Assembly (NCBI RefSeq): GCF_001949145.1
Contig: NW_019091491.1
Coordinates: 52,598 to 116,597, forward strand
DNA: 64,000 nt
Source: Acanthaster planci
Taxonomy: Eukaryota > Echinodermata > Asteroidea > Valvatida > Acanthasteridae
Direction: 5' to 3'
Under the pieces are notes generated by a model. That model was not told the origin of the DNA. It ran no database searches and saw nothing but the letters and a program-made list of their open reading frames with translations. A program made the translations under genes and the position numbers. Positions 49,201 through 62,544 of this stretch are shown here, piece after piece; position 1 is the first letter of the stretch; each line of letters starts with the position of its first letter.

Positions 49201-49680
49201 CAACATCGCACATTCCTGCTTGTAGAAGGAGAGGCTAAGCAATGATCATGTAGTCCAATCAATACCTGCCATGTCCCTACTCTAGCATCAGTCTCATCTA
49301 AGTGTAGAGTGCTGCTTTCAGGCTTGACGAGCAAAGATCAACTGTAGTCTGCGAACTTTTATGGCACATTTCTCACACTTTTGCAGGCGACTCCTCACAG
49401 AGTTCACTCAAAAGTATGCCAACCCGGCATTTCATCCATGACAAATAAAAAACACTATGTTCTGTTAGCATGTGTCACATACTGTTGCACAGTGTATCAT
49501 AGTTGGACCACCCAACTGCAGCGCTATGGGACCATCCCAATGATGGTGGAGACAACTAGTTGGGGTGAAACATATTCGGCTAGTTCTAAGGGAGAACCTA
49601 AAAAGTGGGAGACTTTATTCCATCTAAAATTGGTCATAATTGTATGCACATACTTTTATCTTTAATGTGATCATTAAGAT

Positions 49681-49975
49681 CAGTGCCCAGCACTATTTTC
49701 CATGGAGGCCCTCAGATTTATAACGTGGGCCGAAGGCTTACAAGGGCACCTCAGGTGCCTGCCAAACGGCCCACATCTGTAGAGAGGAGACAATGAGAAG
49801 CAGTTACAGTTTTAGAGGTGGGAGGGAAACCCCAGGAGAGTATTCTGGGATAGGTAAACCAACGGAATCAGGTAGGAACTAAAACTTCAATCCACATGTG
49901 GACCAAGCTGGGAATCGAACCCGTACCACTGAGGTGGAAGGCGAGGAAAGAACCACTATGCCTACCTTACTCTAC
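49681..49975 (-). repeat. tRNA-derived SINE-like element
   Basis: On the minus strand a head with A-box-like TAGGCATAGTGGTT and a strong B box GGGTTCGATTCCC is followed by a body containing GGGGTTTCCCTCCCACC. It continues for about 290 bp. Head plus body arrangement fits a tRNA-derived SINE; family unknown. Confidence 0.65.
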
Positions 49976-50680
49976 TGTACATATACTGAATGACCTTTAT
50001 CTCTAGTTAACGTAACCCAACTATTTGTCTCTTGATCTATCACTGAAGATGAAGTTGTGAATGAGGGATAAGAATCCAGCATGAATGAAATGATAAGACA
50101 AAAAAATCCCTCTCAATGCAATATAAAGCTTTCTGTTTATTTACAAATTAAAAGTAAACAATTGACCCATAGCAGAGATTCAAAATACATCTACATTTAA
50201 ATAATCTATACAGAAAACTTTGAATTAACTATCACTTTTCAGCAGTACTCAGTACCAAAGGCGTGATCTGTTTTCCTGAAATCTTTTGCCTTTCCTATCA
50301 AATAAAATCAATCACTGTTCATTTAGGTTATTTAAAACATTAAACTTCTCATCAAATCTGCAATTCTGAATAATGCCTAGAAACGATGACATTTCTGCAG
50401 CCACTGGAGTTTGTCATGCCAAAATTTCACAAGTCACAATGTTCATGTTATTGCCACATTCTAATAATAAATATTAAACCATTCAGAATGTTTCAACCAA
50501 TCTGTATCCAGCTGAAGTATTTCGAAAATATTTGCCACTTGGTTGTAATTCCTAAACATAATCAATACCTCAAAGAGCTGCTGTCTCTTGTCATGCTAAC
50601 ACCTCCTCTTGGTTAAAAACACTTCGTTACAGTCTGTTGTTGGTACTGGTAATGTTGGTTGCATTTTGCTATTAAGTATT

Positions 50681-50848
50681 GGGTGCGTTTGAGCGAGATA
50701 CTCATGTTAACATGAGTATACTTCTGAGCGCTCGAATGGCTGGAGCATGACCCATGGGTCAGTGAGAGTATACTCTCACTAGAGGGAGATATTCTCCTGC
50801 ACCTGAGTGTAATGCGCATGCATCCTACTCATGTAACCGAATGCACCC
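50681..50848. mobile_element. MITE-like element built from several perfect palindromes
   Basis: The ends are inverted (GGGTGCGTTT at the left, GAATGCACCC at the right). Inside are a perfect 22-bp palindrome at 50,698-50,719 (centre GTTAAC), a perfect 14-bp one at 50,749-50,762 (TGACCCATGGGTCA) and a perfect 20-bp one at 50,761-50,780 (AGTGAGAGTATACTCTCACT), plus GAGCGCTC and ATGCGCAT. No coding frame. It lies downstream of BFAR. Confidence 0.7.
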
Positions 50849-51826
50849 TAAAAAGTTCAACATGAAAATCAACAGTATCTTTGGTAATGTAACAAACATA
50901 AACGATATGCTTTAAAAATCTGACAAAAAAAAACAATAAACACAAGTCATATCAAAAACTGATTTCACATTTGACACAACAGAAAAAACTAAATACTCTC
51001 TAACATCACATGCAACACCACATGACAGAAAACTAGGCCTACTGTGTTTAAAAGAGACAGTACATGCAGGATTACTATTGACACCAGAGATGGCAATATG
51101 TAAGCAATCCCAATGGTTATTTGCCTAGAACCTTTAAAATCCCATATCAAGACTTGAAACAAGCCCATGCGGGACTGTGTTGGGTTGGTGTTGCTAGATA
51201 TGGATCACACACTGCACTTTGGAAAGGTAGTACTCTATGAAACAAAATATCAAGTGCTCATAAAATGTAAAAGAAACCTAGCTATGAAGCAATCTGTATC
51301 ATTGTAACAAGAAAGCAGTAACACATGGTCTCTGTACAAATCAAATCAATCCATAAGAACTCTACACTCTTCTGAAATCCTTGGTAACAGCAGGGAGGGT
51401 TTCTTAGCTACTGCACAAAGTTACTGAACCTAGCAAATTGGAAAATGTCAGCACAGTATTTCCGCCATAACTGGGGGCTTCCTACATGTGCAGTACCCCC
51501 TCGCTTGGACTGGTCTGAGACATGTATTTTATACCTCAGGACTAAGAGCAAAGCTTAAGAACAAAATTGATTTTGCAAGGTTAATGATTAGCATTTGCAC
51601 AAGGCATGGGTGTAGCTAAAAACAACACAGGTGTCTGCATCATCCTTGATTGAGTCTCTGGGTCAAGAAAAAAGCATTCTCAGTGGTTCATAAGAGGGAG
51701 CCAGTTACATTCATTCTTGCGTAGGACACTCCGATAATTTCTTGACTTAGACTTGAAGTTAACATCATGCTGTCTACCAAGAGTTGCATAGATTAGATGA
51801 CAATCCCCTGATAGGCTATCGGTGGG

Positions 51827-54800
51827 TCACTGGAAGAAGATGGTGTAGAAGTTACCACAGGGAGAATAGTAAAGGGAAACGTAGAAAGCAAAATCACAAA
51901 GGATAGTGGGAATGAGAGGCCACATGATGACTGAGACTAGAATGAATAACATGGTGTTTAAGGGCTTCTTGATAGCTGGAATCACCATTCTGAAGAAAAA
52001 AAACAAAAAGAAAACGTATCACTAGTTTACAAGCCTTTTGTGAGTTATATTGTAACAGAATCTGGCACACTGAGTTCTTTAAACTCACATGAACATAACA
52101 ATTTGAATTCTCCATACTAAAACCACTGCTGTTATACCTCGTGAGTTACATGTACATAAGAGATGCCTTGCAACAATACACTGTTCTCAATGGATAAGAA
52201 GGGCACCAGTCCATTCCAGAGATGGAGGACGCTATGCAAAAACTTGCCCTGAATTATGAAGTATTGCAACAGAGTCTTTAGTCTGGGGAATTCAAATCGT
52301 TATGTTTATGTGCAATCTCGTAACTCAGTGTACCAGATTCTATTCAAATTTAACTCGCAATTGGCTTATTGTGACGCATAAAGCAGTAAAACCTATCACA
52401 TAAATGCATTTCCAAAGCAGGGATCACACACAAAATGCACAGACTTTCTTCTTCTATGTTTGCATGATTTTAATGGACCATTGGTTTAAGGGACAAACTC
52501 AACATTCCTTTCAATGAGAAAAGTGTGAAGACATGTTTCAAGTCTACATGGAAAATTTGTCTATGAAACAAAGCTATGTACACTGTACATGTAAGTTTAA
52601 TCAAGGCCAGAATGAAACTCTCCTTCTACAAAATTTCCTTTTTGGTTGACTTTCAGTTTGTCAAGTCACATGTATCTTTAATCAAGGCCAAAGTTTCTTT
52701 AAGCCCATGGCTTCCCTTATCAAGATGAAAGTTTCTCAAACTTATTAGGTCAACTTTGTTTTTAACAAAGAGCAAAACATTTCTTACACTGAGGTCAATA
52801 TTTCTTTAACCAAGGCCGTATTTTGGTGCAACATTATGACAATTCTAGGAGACAGTAGAAATTTGGTTATACCATTACCAACCTCATTAAGTGTACTCCA
52901 GAAAACAAAAGAATTCAAAAGAAATGAAAATGGTGCCACTATTTCCACCCCGCCAACCTTTTTTTGTTGAAGAATTACCTTTGATAATGAGGTCGGTAAC
53001 AGTGTGGCTATTACGTAGAATTGCCTTAAAGTCTCTTACATACAAGTATTCATGTTTCTAATGTTAATTACTACATTTCTCCAGCCTGGGAATTGATTTC
53101 TACAATTCCCAGCCACCGGTTTCTATAACCAAGGTTGTTTGGCAGTCCTCAAACTCCTTAGTTAAGAAATGTTACAAATTGACTGTAATCTTACTTCAGT
53201 CCATGTTTGAAGATCATCCTAACGGTCTTGGCTTCGATCATTGTCAGGAACACACAGTTGGCCAGTATGAAGATCACAGGCATAAAGTTGACGTCAATCC
53301 ATGCCCAGGAGAGCTCAGCAATCAAGTAGTAGGGCAAGAAGACAAACTTTGGAATAAACTCTGCCCACTGATCCCATTCAATGCTCCGATTCTGTGTGGA
53401 ACAGTTTGCCCAATAAAGCAATGACTTACTTAAGCATAGCTTAGTAACAGCAAAAAACCAGCACAGTTGCTAACGCTTAAAGTAGCAAGTTTGATGTTTT
53501 GCTTTCAATTTTTTATATGGTTTCTAAAAGTACCGTCTGCTCTAAGCGTTCTAAAAGCTTGTGGGAAAACGTGAGTAACTTTTTTCATGTTCTCAGGCAG
53601 GTTACAAACCCACAACCTCCTACTCACAGGTGCTAATGTCTCAAGCACTCAACAACTCAACGCGTTGGAACTTGGAGGTACAACAGTTAGTTTATATTTG
53701 ATATAGCTTAGGTGCAACAGCCAATATAGAAGCATAACATTCAAGATTTGTTCTATAGAACAGTAATAAGCAGAATCTCCTCTGGACATTTTGAGCAGGG
53801 ATTGTCTTTTCACATGATGCTATCTGCAAGATTTCTTCTTATGTCTCAAGTGCAAAGCTTCAAACTGAACCAAATATGTACAAAAGAAACCTGGAATTTA
53901 CAGATAAACTAGAACCATCTGGCCACTCAGCTAAGAGAACACATTAACAGAGAACTTGTTTCCCATGTTGGATCATATGCGAGCGCTCAGGTTTTTGTCG
54001 TTTTACCGTTTTTCAAATCTCACTGTATTTCTAGTCTTGTGAAATCTTGGGAAATGAAACAAGTTCATGCAAAGACTAACTTACATACTTCCTAGGCAAC
54101 TCCAAACCTTCCACAACATCTACAGTTTGGCTCCCAGGGCAAGTGATGTGCATAAATGGTAAGAAGACATCCTCGTAGTAGAAGATGTACATAGATGATA
54201 TGGTGATGCGAGGGAACTCTTTGACAACGTACAGGAGGAAGGTGGCTAGACCTCGATGCAAGGACTAGAGAAAGACAAGTTGTGAATGCTCAATGCACTG
54301 GTCATCGCTTCTTCATTTCATGTTCAGAAAACACTCAGTTCTTGTTTAGTCAGACCGCTCTTACATTCCCAATTTACTCTACCTGTGGGTTTTTTTTTTA
54401 GAAAAAGTCTGTGCAGAAGTCACGCCACAGGAGAGCAAAGTGCTAACGATCAATGTAATGGCTGTGCTTCCTCATTTTCAAAACAAAAGTGCTCCTCCCA
54501 TCAAAGTGTGCGTGTGTGGGTGTTCATAACTTTGGATGTCTACCCCTACATGTAGCTCTGGTCATACGGGGCAGGCATATATTTTTACAGGTTCTAGTCT
54601 GATCATAGTGTATAGATCTTGTGCACGGTGGCAATCATTTGTGTTGTTACATCATTAATATTGACAGAAACAAAACAGTTACCTTGCCAACCCGCCCCTT
54701 CTATTACCTTGACAAGAACGTGTGCAACTAACTTGGCAATATTTTTTTATCTGCTGCCTTGTACTGAAAAGGCTGCAGTTACCTGGATGATGGATTTAGC

Positions 54801-57800
54801 AATAGTTGAGTGCAGTTACTTTGAAACCAGTCCTCTGCTGTTACTTCTACATTAGCTGCATGAGGTTACCATGGCAATAGACATCTGCTATCATCACCTT
54901 AGCACTAAATGTGTGGAGTCATCCAGGTAACAAACCTACCTTGTTACTATCACCTTCTGTTTAGATGTCTCTTATTTAGTACCTGCCAAAACAGATCCGA
55001 TTGGTTACCTTATATTCCCACAGATCTCTCGGTGGTTTAGCACCCTGTTCTTTCACCCTCTCTAATGCTGCTAGTATCGCCCGTCTGTGCAAGACATTTT
55101 TGATGTTAAAGGGTTCCTCCTTCAGCTGTGATTCCTCCGTTAATCCCATCAGCAAGTTACCATCTGATGGAACAAAAAATTAGTATGTTGTAGGCAGGTG
55201 GCGTTCATCTAACCTTAACAACTTGCAGTCCTCCAGTGGGGCATAGCTATATACTACTGTCCTAGGGTGGTAGGGTAAATTTCCTACAAAGAAACCAAGG
55301 AATCCTCCAAAGTGTGTAGACACCGCAGCATACATGTACATGTAACTCAGCAGATCAGTAACACCTGTACTTGTCCCATGCACCTGTTAAGAGATGACAG
55401 TAACAAAGTGCTGTTTAAGAAATGGGTTCAGGACAAGATTTATGACTACTCTAAACTAATCTGGTTGGATCGGGCGTCACCTGTCTGCCTGCAAAGACAA
55501 CCTACATGCCTGCTAGGAAGATTCCAACCCTAGACCCGGCAGTAACTTCAATGAAAGCATTGCTGGGCCAACATGCACTGCTTGCCACCTATAAAAATCA
55601 ACCATGCAAGCTCATGCAAATAATGAACGTTCATCAGTGCACTGGTAACAATAATTTCCCGAGGTGACAACTACATGAAACATTTTATTCTACAATTCCA
55701 AACCACTGTCACCGAATGAAATGATTCCTTCCACTGCACTGAATGTGAACCATTCATTATTTCATACAACACCTGTATAAACCCTCCTTCTATGCAGGTG
55801 GACATTTTCTCTCTTAATTCAGTGTCCAATAGTAACAAGAAGTTGTCTCGTTCGAAATCAGTTCAAGCTTAGGACATTCTCTAATTGTTTGACAACATAG
55901 TTAATTTGTTTCTTTGTATTAGAACATCGATATCACTGACAAGTTCAGAAATTTCTTCATCTGCTAGAGGAAGTATAATTTTGTTTGTAGAGCCATGCTA
56001 CAGATGTACCAATAATGGCAACCATGCCTAACATTCTATTGAACAGGTATCATTCGATGGACCAAAACACATGACAACACATTATTAACGACTCATTCAT
56101 TAGATAACAAGGATTCATTCAGGTGTTGTATTATACTCCTTAATTCACCAAAATCCAACACCTGCTTCAGCAGTAGTTTGCTGGACTCTTAAAAGCAGAC
56201 CCCAGGAACCTTGACTTGACTTCAGGAGTTATATCTCAAGCCTGTTCACATGTCAACACACAAACACAACATTTGGTTACAGTGCACAAGGATGTAATGA
56301 GCTGGGACGAGGAAGACGGAAATCTAGCCAGTATTGCAGTCACGACCCCGTCAGACCCTCACATGAGACCCACCATCTGAATTCAAGTCATTAACTACTC
56401 AAACGAACTACAACAAAACCGTCTCTTGCATTGTTCGTCCTGTTACTTGTAACTGGTCTTGTGACTAGACTGGTGAATGGTCTACAGATGGTCCTGATAG
56501 CAATGAATTGGACCAATCTATACACAACAGTCCTTTCTTTTGCCAACATCACAAGCACAAATCTACAGCTGGCCATAAGTATAAAACCAAGAGATAAATA
56601 AAACTCACCCAAATATTAAACACAAAAATAATAAAACAAGTTGCCTCCTACTGTATTACATACAGGTTTGAAGCAAAATGTGAATTTGAGGCAAACAATG
56701 TTACCAACAAAGACTGAATTATTGGTAAACTTTGGCAAGCCATACAATATGGCTAGCAATGCTTGTAAACAAAAGAAAGGTCAATATGGATAGATTCTGT
56801 GAAATGAAAAAAGGATAGAGATCTTACGAAAGCAAGTCTTACACCTCCATTCACAGTATTGGACTTTGGTGAATTCAAGGGGTTGGTTGCAAACAAGCAA
56901 AGACCTGAAAGTGGTACTCATTTGACTTCTGTTCATGCTCCTTGCTACTCACTGATACTTTGTTCCAAGAATTGTTGACTATACTGGTTTCCTGCCCAGC
57001 TTCCAAGTTCCTGTAGCCACTGTGATACATCCTCCGATTTCCACGTTCTCAGCGGTTTATACACCAACATATTGTTGTCGCTGCTTCCCCAGTTGAGAAT
57101 CAACTGAATTACCTAAGTATATCAAGTTAACAAACTCATTACACTTAATGTGCTAACTGAAAATGTCTCTGTAGGATTGTATGCAAGTGTTTGCTGATCC
57201 TTTATGAGGTGACAGTAATTAAGAATACTCAAAGAGTTCAAATGTCTCTGGACTGGTTTCCACTGCTCATTTTGAAGTTTACAATGTCACAGAGGCATAT
57301 GTCGCCAGCCTACTTTAAAATTGTAAGAAACAGATTTCAATGTACTAGTGCACTATGCAACATCTGCAGGGGTAAGCAGGAGGCTGTTGGTTTTGACATG
57401 TTACCCACTTATACTGGCAGAAGGAAAAGTCAGATATTGAAACTTGGTGTTTTCTGAGTATTTACATCTTTTAAATATCCACTACGTTTAACCTTCACAA
57501 AGTTAACATTCATGCATGTTTGAAGGAAGGTTTGTAGATTCATTCATTTTGCACTGAGGTAGATAAACATAAGAACTGGCCATGGAATATGACCGTTTCT
57601 GTAGAAGCTGGTTGCTTATAGTGTCATGACCATAGTCTCAATCTGTGTACTCACAAACACGACTCCTAGCGTCGTCAGCACACCCCAGACAAACCCTCGC
57701 GGTGTTCTATTGCTTGCCCCTTTTCCTTTGGCCTGTGTCTTCTCTAGCTGTTGACCAAACTGCTCAAACTCTGCCAAGATTTCAGTGCTAGTTGATGTCA

Positions 57801-58971
57801 TTACAGCTTTACTTCGTTCCTCTAAGATGACGGGGCACAGTTTCTCCATAGTCTTCCTGAAATTAAACAATCACGCAGAGCATGAGGCCAAGTTAATTAG
57901 AATAGTTGATCCTATTTGATCGAATGTTAGAATATTTGGTTGTATCAAATTCCCACAAAAGCAGAAAAATAATATGAATGCATGGTCATTTTGTTGAGTT
58001 TGAAGAGAAGCGTTCCATCCCTAGTTGCAGAGGCTCGGACTTCAACTGATGTTTATTGATGATTTCGTCACAGTAAGATTGCACACCACAAAAAGGAGTC
58101 AAAACAGAAAAAGATAAAGAGTATTTTTTTGGCCTTATTGTTGGACATATCAGCTGCTTTAAGTTTCAATACTCATATCTCCTTCAAATAGGTTTTCAGA
58201 TTGCTAATTTTTTAATCAGAATGAGATTATTGAAGTTTTCTAGGACCATTTCAATGATTTTAACTTCCAAATATTCAACATTGAAGTTCGAATTTCTGCA
58301 AATAAAGTCCTACAATCACCATCATTTATTGAGAAGCAGCATACATTGCATCATTAAGTTACATTTCTAAGAGAATCACTAGTGGCCTAGTCTAGTTGGA
58401 GTTATCCAGTGTCTATTTGTGGAACAGCCTAAGAGTGCTGGATGCTCCAGTGTGGGACCATTTCCCTCAAGCCTCCACATTACCTAGAAAATCTCCAATC
58501 TGTTGGAATGAAACATTACTGTTAGATCAAGGAAACATCAGTACTATTCTTGTAGTCTGCCAACATTCAGCTGAATTCTTCTATTAAATGCAAACTTCCA
58601 GTAATCATCCTCAGTTTGTGCACAGGTAGGTCAAGCAGTATATGGCTTACTCACCTCAGGATAATGTTCACATGTGGGAAGCCAGTCCAGGGGTACCTAC
58701 ATTCGGGACATGTCGTCCGTTTCTGTGTTTTCCACCATCGTGCCAGACACAGTCGACAGAAGCTGTGCCCACAGTTCAAGGTGGTGGGCTGGACCATGAT
58801 TTCATAGCAACAGCCACAAGTGAATGTTGACTCAGACATCGGTGACAACGGCTCTGAAGGGCCCGATGACGTTGGTACTGTCAAGAGTTTGTTGTGATCA
58901 ATGTGGTTTTCATGTTGATGATGAATTTCACTGCCTACTTCTGATGTATCCATGGCCTTGGCACAAGGCAT
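51827..58971 (-). CDS. BFAR: BFAR-type bifunctional apoptosis regulator, RING E3 ubiquitin ligase (457 aa)
   Basis: BFAR is an ER-membrane RING E3 ligase that restrains apoptosis and acts in ER stress. Seven coding exons on minus join in phase: 58971-58655, 57856-57655, 57112-56953, 55163-55009, 54264-54085, 53391-53195 and 51989-51827, 1,374 nt. Length matches human BFAR (450 aa). The RING (residues about 52-91) has all C3HC4 ligands: C52, C55, C67, H69, C72, C75, C88, C91 (PTTLNCGHSFCRLC, CPEC). A membrane segment follows (GFVWGVLTTLGVVF, then VIQLILNW, about 156-182), then a SAM-like domain (about 190-270; SEDVSQWLQELGSWAG, RRAILAALERVKEQG). The C-terminal membrane part includes FLPYYLIAELSWAWIDV and MWPLIPTILCDFAFY. 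The start could be MPCAKAMDTSEV (58971) or the second Met six codons later (451 aa); the exon frame stays open upstream to its acceptor at 58,996, so an upstream noncoding exon is likely. Confidence 0.95.
53598..53668 (-). repeat. tRNA-like sequence in BFAR intron
   Basis: On the minus strand GAGTTGTTGAGTGCTTGAG and GTTGTGGGTTTGTAACC sit at A-box and B-box spacing. The B box is imperfect. It is probably a decayed SINE head; weak call. Confidence 0.3.
56372..56482 (-). repeat. Dispersed repeat, copy 2 (same family as 37,868-37,956)
   Basis: Read on minus it gives GACCATTCACC, then TCACAAGACCAGT, then TTTTGTTGTAGTTC and TGACTTGAATTCAGAT. This matches the flank of the 12-bp minisatellite at 37.7-37.9 kb but has only one or two 12-bp units. 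It lies in a BFAR intron. Confidence 0.65.
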
Positions 58972-59484
58972 ACTGTTTATGAATTCAGGCAGGTTCTGTT
59001 GAAACAAAATATCCACATTGATGACTTTGATTCCATTTGTCTTTCTGTTTGGTTAAATTACCACATTTATTGTTGCTGTGTAATGACAAATTAAATCCAA
59101 TAGGAGCACTGTTGTCGTGTCAACATGACATCCCTGTCAACTTATTGTGACTGTCACATAAAACAACCAAACAGGAGGAGTAAAAGGAAAGTAATCGCAG
59201 AAGATTTCTATACAGCCACAGGAAGAAATCAAGTGGGAACAGTTGCATGTACACGCTGCATGAACCGCTTTGTAAACAGTACAGCTTCCTTGACACATGT
59301 GACATGAAACAGCCATTAGTTTTTCACTGAATACTTGGACCGACAGGTACTCTTGAGGATCTGAATGAGATTTTTACGTGTTGAAGTCTGGGTGTAAACT
59401 ACCAGACAGGCTCTCTATCAAAGCTACCATTACTTAACCATACAAAGGAGTCTGTGTAATGTGCAAGTCGAACCAACATTCGTC

Positions 59485-59635
59485 TAAGTGGGGAGAACAT
59501 ACAACTTATGGAGGCAACATTTTTCTGCAAAATGGGGGGAAATGCAAGTTTCCAGCCAATAACAACCTGAGGATAGTTGGTCACATAAATAGTGAATATA
59601 CCGGTGCAATTTCAGCTTGTAAAATGAAATGTAAT
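59485..59635 (+). repeat. Fragment related to the 451-bp foldback of MBOAT7 intron 1
   Basis: ATACCGGTGCAATTTCAGCT and the preceding part (GGCAACATTTTT, TAACAACCT, ATAAATAGTGA) align in order with 29,690-29,800. Only the loop and part of one arm are present. Confidence 0.65.
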
Positions 59636-59734
59636 AGATGTCTCCAGATAAAACTTTTAAACAATTTGAAAGCCTTCCTGCCATGGCCCAGTATCAATGA
59701 AGTACTAGTCTAGATACACCATAACTTACGGACA

Positions 59735-60115
59735 TGCATAAATGTGTGAGGGCGCTGTTCATTTGGGATTTTTTTCACACGCTCTAGCTCCTATATTAAG
59801 TTCCAATTTCGATTTCAAAAGTTCTGAAAAGTCCTGTGAAGCCAGTTTTTGATTCATTGAAGTAAGGAGCGAATAAGAACAACTAATTAATGAAAGTATG
59901 AACTTTAAGCATTTTAGTCAGAAGTCACTGTGATTTTTGTGTACAAAGAAAACCCAGTTTGCTCTGCATTACACATGTACAGTGTACAAAAAAATCCCAG
60001 AATATCTCAAAATATCCCTGTTTTAGACTCCGATGGAATCTAATCTTAGGTCAAAATTTTTCTTATGACATCCTCTAAACAGATTACTTCAAAAAGAAAA
60101 TAGAAACAAATAGGC
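59735..60115 (+). repeat. Dispersed repeat of about 400 bp, copy 1
   Basis: Blocks GCTCTAGCTCCT, GAATAAGAACAA, CTGCATTACACA, TCTCAAAATATCCCTG and TATGACATCCTC occur in the same order and orientation here and at 62,545-62,975. There is no open frame of note. Family unknown. Confidence 0.7.
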
Positions 60116-60516
60116 CCTAGGCTAGAAAAAACTTTACTTTCGAGCCTCCAAAAACACTCACAGATCCCCTCATAATTTACCTCAAAACCCTGCTCTCTTT
60201 TCACAAAATCAACCCTACAGTCGTGACAGTTATTGAACATGACATCATAGTGATACTAGTCTCATAATCCAAAAGTTAAAATGTACATGTAACGTTTGGC
60301 ACTCAGGTTCAGGTGCTATTTACTATGATCATGTACATGTAGGCCTCCTCCTGAACAGCAGAGCCCAAGTGAAATACAAAATCCCTATGCCCTACGCCGG
60401 CATTGTCAATACGCATGTAACATTGTACACGGACTGAACTCAGCTCAACAATCTGATCAAGGCGAATATAATGCTGAAGAATAATACAGAAACATTTCCT
60501 TTAAAGGGTAGCTTAC

Positions 60517-60850
60517 CTGATGCAGTGATTAAAAAGTTAAATTCTAAACATTGTTAGAGGGAAAATGTGTTTGTTTATCACTGTACAACCTCCATGGTAG
60601 AAACCGTACAAGTTTAACGACGTCAATCGGCGACTGGGCCGAGTTCAATTGGTGTGCGTCCTTTGTACAGTAGTTACGTGATTCAATGGTGTAAACGTGC
60701 GGGAACCATTTACCCACGAAGCAGAAACGATCCCATTCACGAACGGAAGAAATTCTAAAACAGTCTGTCACGACTTTCTCGTTACCCGATAAAACCTCCG
60801 CTCACAAAGCCGTTTGGCAGCACCTGATGCAACTGATTTGATTACGCGGT
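60517..60850 (-). other. Possible 5' noncoding exon and promoter region of BFAR
   Basis: The BFAR coding exon has an intact acceptor at 58,996, implying an upstream exon. On minus, CATCAG followed by GTAAGC at 60,516 is a good donor candidate, and an ACGTCAAT-type CRE half-site lies near 60,620. The exon's 5' end is unknown. An exon elsewhere is possible. Confidence 0.3.
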
Positions 60851-61070
60851 AGGCCAAATGTAAAAAAAAAAAAACAACCGATGTTTAAAAAAGATATTTT
60901 TGTGGAGATATAGGAGACGATTGTAGGCATATAACCCACAGCACAAAACTTTTGGAGGTTTTGTCCTTTTATTTACGTTCTTTTAGGCCTATTTCCTTCA
61001 CATCTTGTTGTCTGACTGACATCATCAAAGAGAGATATTTTCACCCCCCTGATTAAGTTCCCTTCAGCTT

Positions 61071-61214
61071 AGCGGTATATCCAGCTTTTGGTGTCGGGGC
61101 AAATTCAAATGCGGCTTCGTGCCCATTCAACGTAATGTTGGGGGAGAAAAAATATCAAAAGTCTCACTCAAAAATCCGTGGGGGGAATTGCCCGTCCAAT
61201 CCGCTGGATAAGCC
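61071..61214. repeat. MITE-like dispersed repeat, copy 2 (family of 16,429-16,670)
   Basis: It begins GCGGTATATCCAGCTTTT and ends CCGCTGGATAAGCC, inverted relative to the start. The shared interior blocks AATTCAAATGCGGCTTCG and AAAAATATCAAAA are the same as in the first copy. The middle is shorter by about 100 bases. Confidence 0.6.
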
Positions 61215-61745
61215 ACACTGCAAAGGCTCGCCGGTTAATTAATGTTGCGTTCAAAATTCGTAATCACTTATCAAACAAATATATACCTCAGCTGGTCCCA
61301 GTGCATAAGACCTTCTGACGAAAGTATGATACTGTTTTCTTTCCAAGTTTAATGAAGCGATGACAACAGCCGCATTTGAATAAAAGAGATTAATTACTTG
61401 AGAAGATGATTTTTCAAGTGTAGTAACCGTCCCCGAGTCTTTGGAGGGGAATTGCAAAGAAAATGTAGACAATCAGGAGGGTTCTCTAAATACGAAAATC
61501 GGAAATGAGTGCAAGTATTTTTATGTACTTGTACAAAAGAAACTGATATATTTTTGACAGAAAATATCTTGAGCCTTTTCTCTTTTTTCCCGAAATTATT
61601 AAATTTGTTTATTTCGTATAATAAGGACCAATAACCAAATCTGTACAATCTGTACAACTTCTGCCCTGCGTAAGAACTACATGGACCATATTAGTCATTT
61701 ACTGAGTTGACTGGCTTACAATAATTGAGTAAATAATTAGTCCGT

Positions 61746-61846
61746 GTCCGAATTACTTGGCTGTGGCCTGAAATTACGCAAGACCAAAGCCACTGACTTC
61801 CCATAGAGTCGTGTGTAATTTCAAGCCATAGCCAAGTAATTCGGAC
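61746..61846. repeat. Foldback element: 32-bp arms, 37-bp loop
   Basis: The left arm 61,746-61,777 begins GTCCGAATTACTTGGCT. The right arm 61,815-61,846 is its reverse complement with two mismatches (AGCCAAGTAATTCGGAC at its end). The two changes are single transitions within the arms, so the hairpin remains nearly perfect. Confidence 0.8.
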
Positions 61847-62544
61847 GTGGTCGAAGAACGAAAATTGACACAAAACTGTACATGTACTATTTAGTACATT
61901 TCAATAAGCTGCTCAGTGGCAATTTACGTCTTCCAGGCTAGGTTGTATCGTATTTTCCTCCTCATTCTTATTTGGGTAGTCCATTCACAATCGGACACTA
62001 ATTGCAATTGGCGAGTGGATTTCATTACGCGCGGGGAATTCCTGTCTTCAAATGAGTAACCAAAGACCTGCGTGACCTGGATGAGGACTCTCTACCTTAG
62101 TAGATGATACCTGGCAGTAATCATGGAAGTTACAAAGAAAAGTACGTATGATTTATAAGATATTCTTTCCTCTAGGTCATGTCTAGCGTTATGCGAAATT
62201 CCATGAATAACACACCGCCGTTATAGGCTGTTCCTTAACGTGTTGTCTGGTTGTACCATGGAGGAAGGTCCTTCCATCCTTGCATGGAGGAACGAAAACA
62301 TGCTCCATGGTTGTACTTTGTAGACATGGCCATGGTACTTCTTGCATAGGCCCAAGGCCTTAGACATGACTCATGACATGCGGATGGTTGACGGCTGCTC
62401 GTTTTTATTTCCCGTTTCAAATTGAAATGCGCACACCAGCCCAAGTTATCACAAACCAAAAGTCCTGGTTGAGCTGTGTGTTTTGGTGGCAGTGGGCCTG
62501 TGTGTAGTGCCTGATATTGTGATAATTGCTGAACAGCGACTAAT

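Larger units (their letters stand above)
46286..51826. other. Intergenic region between convergent MBOAT7 copy 2 and BFAR
   Basis: It should contain both 3' UTRs; an AATAAA lies near 46,927 on plus. The longest frame (128 codons, minus, 47,480-47,866) shows no domain or exon context. A SINE-like sequence (49,681-49,975) and a palindrome-built element (50,681-50,848) are listed separately. No gene is supported. Confidence 0.6.

Noticed and set aside
60544-60771. 75-codon minus-strand frame upstream of BFAR as a coding exon
   Set aside because: Its translation has no similarity to BFAR N-termini, and the BFAR start fits within exon 58655-58995; the region is better read as a possible 5' noncoding exon.
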